DNA of 64,000 bases from JAGOUN01 sp040389005 (GTDB lineage Bacteria; Pseudomonadota; Gammaproteobacteria; JAGOUN01). Position 1 is the first letter of the stretch. Each line of letters starts with the position of its first letter. Below are positions 8,609 to 16,253 of the stretch, in pieces. The notes beneath the pieces were generated by a model. It did no database searches. It had not been told where the DNA came from and worked only from the letters and a program-made list of their open reading frames with translations. The DNA lies in NCBI GenBank assembly GCA_040389005.1, contig JAZKAS010000009.1:1-64000 (forward strand), in the 5' to 3' direction. The translations under genes were made by a program, and so were the position numbers.

Positions 8609-9538
8609 ATGCTATTGTCAGCTGAAGAATGTAGAAAAAAACCCACGGCTATTTTTATTATCTCTTATAATCGAGGCGAATATCTTAAGCGTGTGATAAG
8701 TAGCTACAAAAAACAAGACCGTCCTGTTGATATCATTATTCATGACAATGGCAGCGATGATCTTAACACCCGAAAAGCGCTTGCCGATGCCGAAAAGAAA
8801 GGCATTAAAGTCTATTATAAAGAAAAAATTCACTGCGCAGATGAACTTAATAATGTCTCAGAGACTATCCATGATTATTTTCGTGATTGGAGTGAACCAC
8901 AAGAATATATCGTCACTGACTGTGATATTGACTTATCGATGACTGATAAAAATGCTATTAATATTTACTCAGCATTGCTGAATAAATTTAACAACGTGGA
9001 TTGTGTCGGGCCGATGCTCACTATTGCCGACATTCCTCACACATATCCTTTAAGAAATAAAGCGCTCAATCGACACATCATGCAGTTTTGGCATAAAAAA
9101 CCTCTCAAACTAGAATATGATGGCCGAGAAATATTTTATATTTTCGCCCCTATTGACACCACTTTTGCAATTTATCGCGCAGGATCAGAATATCGAAGAT
9201 TAAAATCAGGACTTCGTCTTTATAATCCCTTTGAAGCGAAACATCTTGATTGGCACGAAGTTCAAAAAAACGATTCTTATTCTCAATCATCCAACAGTAA
9301 AATTTCTCACTGGAGTAACGAACAATTTAAAAAAGAAAACAAAAATGAAAAATTACATTATTCTTCGTTTTACATCATTCAACAAAACGCCGTAAAAAAA
9401 GTGAAGCTTCAACCTGGCGCTTCTTTCTGGAGAATAATGCATAGATATTTTACTGGCGCAGCAAGTCTTTTTTATATCACTTTTCGCAGATATTTTGCAC
9501 GAACAGTAAAACCATTTTTTAATTTAAGGAAAATATGA
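8609..9538 (+). CDS. Glycosyltransferase, GT2-like (GT-A fold)
   Basis: A 309-residue cytoplasmic protein. The N-terminal GT-A pattern is clear: 'AIFIISYNRGEYLKRVISSY', then 'HDNGSDD', and an acidic 'TDCDID' around residue 108 that would bind metal and nucleotide sugar. The middle part is poorly conserved, and the C-terminus is basic and aromatic, which may attach it to the membrane. It overlaps the next gene by four bases (ATGA) and directly follows tagD, so it belongs to the same operon. Donor and acceptor are unknown. Confidence 0.7.
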   Translation: MLLSAEECRKKPTAIFIISYNRGEYLKRVISSYKKQDRPVDIIIHDNGSDDLNTRKALADAEKKGIKVYYKEKIHCADELNNVSETIHDYFRDWSEPQEYIVTDCDIDLSMTDKNAINIYSALLNKFNNVDCVGPMLTIADIPHTYPLRNKALNRHIMQFWHKKPLKLEYDGREIFYIFAPIDTTFAIYRAGSEYRRLKSGLRLYNPFEAKHLDWHEVQKNDSYSQSSNSKISHWSNEQFKKENKNEKLHYSSFYIIQQNAVKKVKLQPGASFWRIMHRYFTGAASLFYITFRRYFARTVKPFFNLRKI

Positions 9539-10926
9539 AAAAAATATCTCCCCTCTTGAGGCTTTTGGCAATTTACTTTTTATTATCAATCACAACCTTA
9601 TTTTCCTGGCACCACTCATCTCGAAACAATGTTACCGGTGACGAACCTCACTATCTTGTCATGGCGAGTGGCATTGCTCAATACAAAACATTTGAACAAA
9701 CCCTGCCCTACCAAGAAGAATTCAAAACACATCAAATATACAAAGCTGGTCTAACAAACTCTGATGAAAAGCCATCCTCTAAAAACACGCATGCCCAACA
9801 AGGACCTCATGGATTATTTAGCATTCACAACATTGGTCTTCCATTGTTACTAGCTTTTCCATTTTTATGCGCAGGCGTAATGGGCGCAAAAATAACGATG
9901 ATTTTGCTCAACGGTTTGCTCGTTGTGATTGCATGGAAAATCAGCGCACTGTTTAGCAATAAAAAAAATGTTCGATTTTTTAGTGTACTGGCAACTTGCA
10001 TCGCCTTTCCGTTAATCCCCGGCTCTAATCAAGTTTTTCCTGATATGCTCGTCGGAAGCATCTGTTTAAGCGCACTTTATTGGTTAATGACGATTGATAA
10101 AAAACGCTCTTTTATAAAAGAAATTTTATGGATGTGTGGTATCGCATTTTTGCCATGGTTACAAATAAAGTTTGCCGCGACTTCGATTATTTTATTTTTT
10201 GCAATCGCGTTAAAAACAGGGCGGCTATCAAGAAAACTCAAAAAACCTTTTGTGTTTTTCGGGATTCTTATCTTCTCGTTTAGTCTTCTAGCCCTATATA
10301 ACGAATATGCTTTTGGAAAAATATCTGGCCCATACACTGGCGGAGCTCTTGTTATCAACAAAACAGCTTTCATGGTTTTTATAGGATTGCTACTTGATCA
10401 GAATCAAGGATTTCTTATGCAAAATCTGATTGCATTTGTGGGTCTTTTTTTTGTTGGGAAATTTTACTTTCGCTATCGATCAATCACATGGCTGTTAGGA
10501 TTGATTTTTTTATCACTCATTATTCCTAATGCGCTACATCCTAACTGGTATGGTGGGTGGAGTTTTTCTGGCCGATTTGAGTGGTCAGGCGCAACAACAT
10601 GGATGCTCATGACATTATTTGGTTTAGCAGAACTTGCAAGATTCCATCAAAACATTTATCGAACCGTTATTAGCATTTCACTTGCATGGCAAACTTATCT
10701 TTTTTATCGCTATGTTTTTCAAGGCCCAGGGTTATATAACAAAAGTGCCTCAACTGATTTTAATCACTATTCAACGTTCTATGGCAAAATGCATAGCTCG
10801 CTTCCTGCTTTGTATAATTCAGATTGGGCTTATGCTTATATCCCTAATTATGCATGGAGTATTGTTGTAATATTAATTATAATTATAAGCTGCTTTTTCG
10901 CTTATAAGAAAACGAGAGCCATATAA
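9535..10926 (+). CDS. GT-C type membrane glycosyltransferase
   Basis: A 463-residue polytopic protein with a first helix at about residues 8-26 and the loop motif 'TGDEPHYLVMASG', whose Asp-Glu pair is the usual GT-C catalytic site. Around ten more hydrophobic helices follow. It is translationally coupled to the upstream GT2-like gene (4-bp overlap) and separated from rmlD by one base. It is the third GT-C enzyme of this locus and probably modifies the lipid-linked glycan on the periplasmic side. Confidence 0.65.
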   Translation: MKKISPLLRLLAIYFLLSITTLFSWHHSSRNNVTGDEPHYLVMASGIAQYKTFEQTLPYQEEFKTHQIYKAGLTNSDEKPSSKNTHAQQGPHGLFSIHNIGLPLLLAFPFLCAGVMGAKITMILLNGLLVVIAWKISALFSNKKNVRFFSVLATCIAFPLIPGSNQVFPDMLVGSICLSALYWLMTIDKKRSFIKEILWMCGIAFLPWLQIKFAATSIILFFAIALKTGRLSRKLKKPFVFFGILIFSFSLLALYNEYAFGKISGPYTGGALVINKTAFMVFIGLLLDQNQGFLMQNLIAFVGLFFVGKFYFRYRSITWLLGLIFLSLIIPNALHPNWYGGWSFSGRFEWSGATTWMLMTLFGLAELARFHQNIYRTVISISLAWQTYLFYRYVFQGPGLYNKSASTDFNHYSTFYGKMHSSLPALYNSDWAYAYIPNYAWSIVVILIIIISCFFAYKKTRAI

Positions 10927-10927
10927 C

Positions 10928-11791
10928 ATGCGATTATTAATTACCGGCGCCAATGGCCAAGTCGGCCAAGCGCTCATCGAAAATGCCAATCAACAAAATA
11001 TTGAAGTTTTCGCTTATTCAAAAGAAACGCTCGACATTAGTTCTGAAACGATGGTTACAGTCACACTCAATCGCTATCAACCGGATATTGTGATTAATGC
11101 GGCAGCCTATACGAATGTCGAACAAGCAGAATCATCGCCAGAATTAGCCAAAGCTATTAACGAAGACGCCGTGGGTATTTTAGCGCGCGCCTGTGATTCG
11201 CTTAATATTCCCTTATTACATATTTCAACTGACTATGTGTTTGATGGCAAAAAGCAAACGCCGTATCTTGAAACGGATGAAACGGCGCCACTCAGTGTTT
11301 ATGGTGAAACCAAACTCATCGGTGAAAAACAATTAATCGCATTAGCAAGAAAATATATTATTCTACGCACAAGCTGGGTATTTAGCGCGACAGGAAATAA
11401 TTTTGTTAAAACAATGTTACGACTCTTTCGTGAACGAACGGAAGTCAGCGTTGTGAATGATCAACTCGGTGGCCCAACATCTGCGGATGCAATTGCAAAA
11501 GCGTTATTGAAAATCGCAGCACGGGCATTAGAGCCTGACTTTAACAATTGGGGAGTTTATCATTTTTCAGGCGAACCTGCCGTTTCTTGGTATGAATTTG
11601 CCTGCGCTATTCGAGACTGTTGTTCACAAGAATCGTTGAAATTAGAAAAATTATTGCCGATTACAAGCGACCAATTTCCTACAAAAGCAGCACGACCTGC
11701 ATATGCGGTGTTGGATATGAAAAAAATTTACACTGTTTTTGGCATTATGCCGTGTGATTGGCAGAAAGATCTGATCACTTGCCTAAAATAA
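10928..11791 (+). CDS. rmlD: dTDP-4-dehydrorhamnose reductase
   Basis: A 287-residue short-chain dehydrogenase with the NAD(P)-binding 'GANGQVGQ' at residues 7-14, 'HISTDYVFDG', and the catalytic 'YGETKLIGE' (Tyr-x-x-x-Lys). It carries out the last step of dTDP-L-rhamnose synthesis, reducing dTDP-4-keto-L-rhamnose. The length is normal. A 21-bp piece of its coding sequence (11233-11253, around the YVFDGK codons) is repeated at 12819-12839, beyond the toxin-antitoxin pair. Its 3' end faces that pair with only 8 bp between. Confidence 0.95.
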   Translation: MRLLITGANGQVGQALIENANQQNIEVFAYSKETLDISSETMVTVTLNRYQPDIVINAAAYTNVEQAESSPELAKAINEDAVGILARACDSLNIPLLHISTDYVFDGKKQTPYLETDETAPLSVYGETKLIGEKQLIALARKYIILRTSWVFSATGNNFVKTMLRLFRERTEVSVVNDQLGGPTSADAIAKALLKIAARALEPDFNNWGVYHFSGEPAVSWYEFACAIRDCCSQESLKLEKLLPITSDQFPTKAARPAYAVLDMKKIYTVFGIMPCDWQKDLITCLK

Positions 11792-11799
11792 ATATTTAA

Positions 11800-12465
11800 T
11801 TATGATAAGGTCTGTTGAGCAATAGTTAACTGCGGCAACTCCGTGACTCGACTGGCAAAATCGATTAATATTTTTTTCTCATCATGAGTTAGCGTATCTA
11901 AATCTCCTCCTTTAAAATAAACCATGGCCTTTAAACTTTCGCTTGGTTGAAAATTATTTCCATACATTTTTTTTGCAAGAGCCAAACCCCTCTCAAGCTT
12001 GAGGCCATTTTTTAACATGGCGGCTATATCTTTATAATCTTTTGCTTCAATGCGTTGTAATATCACTTTAAGCTTTGTTGCCATCAAATCGTCAAGCGAA
12101 GCTACTAGTAATGTATGATCTTCTGTGAACTCAGGGTTACTAAATCTACCAAAATTGATTCCGCCAAAAAAAGATAATTTGACGTTGCTAGGCGTAAGAA
12201 GTGATAAAGTATTTAATTCTTCTTGAAGAATCGTGCACTCTGTAATGAATGGAAAATATTCTAATAATTTCTGTTTTTCAATGTTTTTTTCAGTAAAAAA
12301 ATCAAAATCAATCGATATACGATGCCCCAAACGTAACGCAATAGCGGTACCACCATATAAAACAAAACCTAATTCCGATGCGGCTTTTAGTTTAGGCCAC
12401 ACCATCTGTTGAGAACAAGGCAAAATATCAAAAAATGGTTTAAATGTTTTATAAGAAGTCTTCAT
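11800..12465 (-). CDS. AbiEii-type nucleotidyltransferase toxin
   Basis: A 221-residue protein of the AbiEii/AbiGii toxin family (PF08843). The hallmark 'YGGTAIALRLGHRISIDFDFF' region contains the GG-T/S and D-x-D catalytic motif of nucleotidyltransferases, and 'LDDLMATKLKVILQR' further on includes the conserved Lys. Family members transfer nucleotides to tRNA or other targets and act in type IV toxin-antitoxin and phage-defence systems. The companion gene lies 3 bp upstream on the same strand. It interrupts the rhamnose gene order and so looks like an insertion. Confidence 0.8.
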   Translation of the reverse strand: MKTSYKTFKPFFDILPCSQQMVWPKLKAASELGFVLYGGTAIALRLGHRISIDFDFFTEKNIEKQKLLEYFPFITECTILQEELNTLSLLTPSNVKLSFFGGINFGRFSNPEFTEDHTLLVASLDDLMATKLKVILQRIEAKDYKDIAAMLKNGLKLERGLALAKKMYGNNFQPSESLKAMVYFKGGDLDTLTHDEKKILIDFASRVTELPQLTIAQQTLS

Positions 12466-12468
12466 GGT

Positions 12469-12774
12469 TTATGGAAATCTATTTTGAGGCAAACAGGGAA
12501 CTTGCTCTAATTTAGCTAAACGAAGACGATAATGCCAATAATGCCAAGATCTCTCATTAAATTGACCCACCTCAGCAGCCTTTAATATTTTTTTTAGGCG
12601 CTCTTCTCCAATGGATTTTATCAAAAGCTGCACATCATCATAGCCTCCAATGTTCATGACCTGAGCAATGACACGCTCAGGATACCGCATGGCCTCAATG
12701 GGTGATTTCCACCAAATATATTTTTGAGCAAAGCCTACTAAGCAAGCTGGATTAAGTTGATGCATAAATGTCAT
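12469..12774 (-). CDS. Putative antitoxin partner of the AbiEii-type toxin
   Basis: A 101-residue small protein containing 'YIWWKSPIEAMRYPERVIAQVMNIGG' (in two parts around residue 20) and 'ERSWHYWHYRL'. I recall similar small proteins next to AbiEii-type nucleotidyltransferases, and the position immediately upstream of the toxin is that of an antitoxin. No AbiEi winged-helix domain is obvious, so it belongs to a different antitoxin family. It lacks membrane segments. An inner ATG three codons in is an equally good start. Confidence 0.6.
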   Translation of the reverse strand: MTFMHQLNPACLVGFAQKYIWWKSPIEAMRYPERVIAQVMNIGGYDDVQLLIKSIGEERLKKILKAAEVGQFNERSWHYWHYRLRLAKLEQVPCLPQNRFP

Positions 12775-12818
12775 CTCTCCGTTCCAATAATTATAGCCAA
12801 TATTGGTAAAAAATCATC

Positions 12819-12839
12819 CTATGTGTTTGATGGCAAAAA
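12819..12839 (+). repeat. 21-bp duplicate of an internal rmlD segment
   Basis: Exact copy of rmlD positions 11233-11253, with weaker similarity continuing for about 12 bp more. In the same frame it would encode Y-V-F-D-G-K-K, the conserved rmlD motif. It lies between the toxin-antitoxin pair and rmlB, so the pair is bracketed by rmlD sequence. Confidence 0.65.
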
Positions 12840-12939
12840 AACAAGCGCCTTACACCGTTTTAGCGCCTGTTTATATATTATCTATTTATAGGTAATATAG
12901 GGCTTAGGCTATTTACAAAAGAAAGGGCTTCTACAAACA

Positions 12940-13956
12940 ATGTCATACTCACCTAAAAAAATGCTCATCACAGGCGGCGCTGGTTTTATCGGTAGCCACT
13001 TTGTGCGCTACTGTTTAGCAAAATATAGCGCGCTTGAAATTGTCAATATTGATAAACTCACCTACGCAGGTTCGATGGATAATCTTGTCGATTTAGGCGA
13101 CCCAAGTCGTCATCATTTTATTCAAGCGGATATTTGCGATAAAACGCGCATGGCGGAAATCATGCGTCAATTTGATATTGATACCATTGTGCATTTCGCC
13201 GCAGAAAGTCATGTTGATCGTTCGATTACCGGACCGGAGGCTTTTTTACAAACGAATATTATCGGCACATATACATTATTAGAAACTGCGCGTCAATTTT
13301 GGTTAAAAGAAAAATCATGGGGCGAAAAAGAATGTCGTTTCCATCATATTTCCACTGATGAAGTCTTTGGCACACTTTCTCCAACTGACCCTGCATTTAC
13401 CGAAAACACGCCCTATGCGCCGAATTCGCCGTACTCCGCCTCAAAAGCGAGTTCTGACCACTGGGCACGCGCTTATTTTCACACCTACAATTTGCCCGTG
13501 ACCATGACGAATTGTTCAAATAATTATGGCTCATTCCAACATCCTGAAAAATTAATCCCAACGATTATTCGCAATTGCCGCAATCAAACCAATATTCCCG
13601 TGTATGGTGATGGCAGCAATATTCGCGATTGGTTGTATGTGGTGGATCATTGCGAGGCGATTGATCATGTGATTCGTCATGCAAAAACCGGTGAAACCTA
13701 TAACGTCGGCGGCAATCAAGAAATATCAAATTTAGTGCTCGTGAAAATGATTTGTCATGAAATGGATAAGCTTTATCCGCAACATGCACCGCATGAAAAC
13801 TTAATTAGTTTTGTCACTGATCGATTGGGACATGATTGGCGTTACGCGATTAACGCTGAAAAAATCTTGCGTGATTTACAGTGGCAACCGCATACAAAAC
13901 TACAAGAAGGATTGCAAAAAACGATTGCCTATTACCTTCAGTCCACCGCTCAATAA
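12940..13956 (+). CDS. rmlB: dTDP-glucose 4,6-dehydratase
   Basis: A 338-residue extended SDR enzyme with 'ITGGAGFIGSHFVRY' at the N-terminus for NAD binding, 'HISTDEVFGTL' with the catalytic Thr-Asp-Glu, and 'YSASKASSDH' (Tyr-x-x-x-Lys). It performs the second step of dTDP-L-rhamnose synthesis, converting dTDP-glucose to dTDP-4-keto-6-deoxyglucose. The gene is preceded by 165 bp of non-coding DNA and followed by a hairpin terminator, so it may have its own transcript. AAAGGG lies upstream of the ATG at a workable distance. Confidence 0.95.
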   Translation: MSYSPKKMLITGGAGFIGSHFVRYCLAKYSALEIVNIDKLTYAGSMDNLVDLGDPSRHHFIQADICDKTRMAEIMRQFDIDTIVHFAAESHVDRSITGPEAFLQTNIIGTYTLLETARQFWLKEKSWGEKECRFHHISTDEVFGTLSPTDPAFTENTPYAPNSPYSASKASSDHWARAYFHTYNLPVTMTNCSNNYGSFQHPEKLIPTIIRNCRNQTNIPVYGDGSNIRDWLYVVDHCEAIDHVIRHAKTGETYNVGGNQEISNLVLVKMICHEMDKLYPQHAPHENLISFVTDRLGHDWRYAINAEKILRDLQWQPHTKLQEGLQKTIAYYLQSTAQ

Positions 13957-13965
13957 CAACGCCAA

Positions 13966-14001
13966 CTTACGTCAATTTGGCAAAAGTCAAATTGACGTAA
14001 G
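13966..14001. terminator. Hairpin terminator between convergent rmlB and rmlA
   Basis: A perfect 14-bp stem (cttacgtcaatttg at 13966-13979 and its complement at 13988-14001) with an 8-base loop lies between two convergent genes. The T-run after it is weak, so termination strength is uncertain. Confidence 0.65.
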
Positions 14002-14046
14002 CTGGAGTTTCCCTTTTCGTTACGTCAAAATGAAAAGTTGAAAAAC

Positions 14047-14922
14047 TTATACGAAATTTTGCTTTAAAAGCATCAACAAATACTGCCCATAACCACTTTT
14101 CACAAGCGGTTGTGCCAACGCTTCTAATTGTTGATCGTTGATATACCCTAAGCGCCACGCAATTTCTTCTGGACAGGCAATTTTTAATCCTTGCCGCTTT
14201 TCAACAATCGACACAAATTGTCCCGCTTCGAGCAATGAATCGTGCGTGCCGGTATCGAGCCATGAATATCCACGCCCCAAACATTCGACGTTTAGCTTTC
14301 CCTGTTCCAAATAACGCTTATTCACGTCGGTAATTTCTAACTCGCCACGCGCAGATGGTTTTAATGCTTTGGCGATGTCAATGACTGAATTATCATAAAA
14401 ATATAAACCCGTGACGGCATAATTCGAACGCGGATTTTGCGGCTTTTCTTCAAGGGCAATTGCTTTATGATTCGCATCAAAGGTCACGACTCCATAAGCT
14501 TCCGGATTATTCACATAATAAGCAAACACGGTGGCGCCACGAGGATTAGTTCGTGCACGCTGTAAATATTCCGGCAACCCATGGCCGTAGAAAATGTTAT
14601 CGCCTAAGACCAAACAGCAACTGTCTTTGCCAATGAATGACTCACCTAAAATAAACGCTTGCGCAAGCCCTTCCGGCTTTTCTTGAATTTGATAGGAAAG
14701 CTTTATACCCCACTGGGTACCATCGCCCAACAATCGCATAAATAAAGGCTGATCTTCCGGCGTGGTGATGATCAAGATATCACGAATTCCCGCCAACATG
14801 AGCGTCGTCAAAGGGTAGTAAATCATCGGTTTATCATACACCGGCATCAACTGCTTACTTAGGCCTTTGGTTAATGGATAAAGACGCGTCCCTGACCCGC
14901 CAGCTAGAATAATACCCTTCAT
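14047..14922 (-). CDS. rmlA: Glucose-1-phosphate thymidylyltransferase
   Basis: A 291-residue nucleotidyltransferase for the first step of dTDP-L-rhamnose synthesis, joining dTTP and glucose 1-phosphate. It begins 'MKGIILAGGSGTRLYPLT' (signature GGxGTRLxPLT) and has 'LGDNIFYGHG' and 'ALEEKP', all diagnostic of RmlA. The start at 14922 is chosen over one seven codons upstream because AAGGGG lies just before it and the family starts here. The gene is convergent with rmlB, completing the set rmlA, B, C, D within this locus. Confidence 0.95.
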   Translation of the reverse strand: MKGIILAGGSGTRLYPLTKGLSKQLMPVYDKPMIYYPLTTLMLAGIRDILIITTPEDQPLFMRLLGDGTQWGIKLSYQIQEKPEGLAQAFILGESFIGKDSCCLVLGDNIFYGHGLPEYLQRARTNPRGATVFAYYVNNPEAYGVVTFDANHKAIALEEKPQNPRSNYAVTGLYFYDNSVIDIAKALKPSARGELEITDVNKRYLEQGKLNVECLGRGYSWLDTGTHDSLLEAGQFVSIVEKRQGLKIACPEEIAWRLGYINDQQLEALAQPLVKSGYGQYLLMLLKQNFV

Positions 14923-14966
14923 AATACCCCTTTTAACACCCACTGAAATCTTGACGCTATTTTGTA

Positions 14967-14995
14967 TTGACTCCAGCCAAGATACAAGGTTTAAT
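14967..14995 (+). promoter_or_regulatory. Sigma-70-like promoter for tRNA-Phe
   Basis: TTGACT at 14967-14972, a 17-bp spacer and TTTAAT at 14990-14995 form a good promoter. It lies about 50 bp upstream of the tRNA gene and is the only strong match in this intergenic space. Confidence 0.6.
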
Positions 14996-15049
14996 ATGCC
15001 CTCTTTTTTTCATGAAAAAGAACATCAAAAGGTTCGATTAGTTTTTTAT

Positions 15050-15125
15050 GGCTAGGTAGCTCAGTCGGTAGAGCAAAGGATTGAAAATCCTTGTGTCGGC
15101 GGTTCGATTCCGCCCCTCGCCACCA
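15050..15125 (+). tRNA. tRNA-Phe (anticodon GAA)
   Basis: A complete cloverleaf can be folded. The D-arm GCTC/GAGC is followed by the anticodon stem AAGGA/TCCTT around loop TTGAAAA, giving anticodon GAA (15083-15085). The T-arm is GGCGG/CCGCC with loop TTCGATT, and CCA is encoded at 15123-15125. The acceptor stem GGCTAGG/CCTCGCC has one mismatch, U4 against C69. A PagL-like gene starts 28 bp downstream with no terminator between, so the primary transcript may include both. Confidence 0.95.
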
Positions 15126-15153
15126 TCCCTTTAATTATCGCAAGGAAGCCGTT

Positions 15154-15726
15154 TTGATAAAGCGATTATCTTCTTTCAAGCTCCTACTAGCTTTCCTCTG
15201 TATAATTTGCACTCCGATGCTCTGGGCCGATAATCAATGGGGCATGAGCGCTGGATATGCAGGATCGACATTCGGCATGGATAATGCAGGCCAATCCAAA
15301 GGCGGACGCTTAACGCTCGACGACCATCTTTTTCCCGAGTATTGGCACCACTTTGAACTGTTTCTTCAAGCCAGCACCGCTTATTATATGTCTGATTACC
15401 AGCCCCTCAAGTCGACCTTTGATGATAACCTCTGGGTTTTTGCCATTGCACCTGTTGTTCGTTACCACGTTGCAACAGAAAATTCGCTTGATCCTTTTAT
15501 CGAGCTAAGCTCTGGCCCAGGTTATTTATCGACAATCCATTATGAAAACAGAAATTTTGGCATTCATTTTACCGTACAAAGCATGTTCGGTATGGGGGCA
15601 ACGTTTGGCGAAACACACCAATGGGCGGCAGAACTTCAAATCCTACATTACTCCAATGCAGGATTGAGTGTTCATAATCGCGGGTTCACTTCGCCAGTGT
15701 TTATGTCAATGAGTTATCAGTTTTAA
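15154..15726 (+). CDS. PagL-like lipid A 3-O-deacylase family protein
   Basis: A 190-residue protein with a signal peptide (about residues 1-26, ending LWA) and alternating polar/aromatic strands of a small outer-membrane barrel. 'ILHYSNAGLSVHNRGF' near the C-terminus carries the PagL His-x-Ser-Asn motif (PF09411). PagL removes an acyl chain from lipid A in the outer membrane. The TTG at 15154 is chosen as start because AAGGA precedes it by 7 bp. No Asp or Glu follows the HYSN motif, so the glutamate of the described His-Ser-Glu triad is not apparent and activity is uncertain. Confidence 0.7.
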   Translation: MIKRLSSFKLLLAFLCIICTPMLWADNQWGMSAGYAGSTFGMDNAGQSKGGRLTLDDHLFPEYWHHFELFLQASTAYYMSDYQPLKSTFDDNLWVFAIAPVVRYHVATENSLDPFIELSSGPGYLSTIHYENRNFGIHFTVQSMFGMGATFGETHQWAAELQILHYSNAGLSVHNRGFTSPVFMSMSYQF

Positions 15727-15789
15727 CCATCATTTTTAGCCCATTATTTTATCTAATAACCACAAATATTAGCCAAATTAAGGTTGACT

Positions 15790-15990
15790 TCATGCCGCTT
15801 GAGTATCTTCAGCACCTTTATAAATAACCGCAACGCGATTCAAGTTGACCTTTTTTCTCGCCCTCCATAAATCATGCTCCGCTTGCATCATCATCCAACT
15901 TTCTCACGATCGCCCAAAGGCATTCTCTAGTTTTAATGCACTATGTTGCGCACCACGAATCAATACAATCTTTACACTATTCGGGTACAT
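15790..15990 (-). pseudogene. HigA-like antitoxin remnant
   Basis: Read on the minus strand, the frame gives 'HSALKLENAFGRS', then an in-frame TGA at 15904-15906, then 'ESWMMMQAEHDLWRARKKVN'. This is the pattern of the HigA/VapI antitoxin tail (ALKLEKALG.S.E.W..LQ..YDLW.A). The HTH-bearing N-terminal half is absent and no toxin partner is seen, so it is a broken remnant ending at TGA 15790. Confidence 0.6.
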
Positions 15991-16043
15991 TTGAAAGGTC
16001 GATATAAATCTATAAGGGAGGGCTGCTAATATGTAACTCTTAG

Positions 16044-16127
16044 TTAAAATTTCTCAAATACATAGTGAAAATGAGCCAATCCTAAAATTCCCTCCTTATA
16101 AATAATCACTACACGATTCAGAATGAT
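16044..16127 (-). pseudogene. Second, more diverged copy of the HigA-like tail
   Basis: The translation 'RIILNRVVIIYKEG' matches 'KVNLNRVAVIYKG' of the remnant 250 bp away, on the same strand. Only about 12 residues are alignable; the rest has decayed. It probably reflects a tandem duplication of the former antitoxin gene. Confidence 0.3.
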
Positions 16128-16253
16128 CCTAGTTTGAATCCGATTCAAAGTAAAAAATATTATTTTTCCTTGTTTAGCTTGTTTAATGCAGAAAGTAGCG
16201 CTATATTCGGGCTCTATCCAGAGCATAAAAAAGCTCATTCACAGGAAGAAAAA

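Larger units (their letters stand above)
15727..16253. other. 527-bp region with decayed HigA-like gene pieces
   Basis: No intact gene is visible. Two diverged copies of the same protein tail occur on the minus strand: '...NLNRVAVIYKG' in the fragment at 15790-15990 and 'ILNRVVIIYKEG' at 16044-16127. The TTG-started upstream extension of the kinase gene (16134-16253) reads into this debris and is not considered coding. Confidence 0.5.

Noticed and set aside
16134..16253. N-terminal extension of the type A kinase from a TTG at 16134
   Set aside because: The ATG at 16254 has AGGAAG upstream and starts the PAS domain directly. The extension reads into decayed sequence on the other strand.
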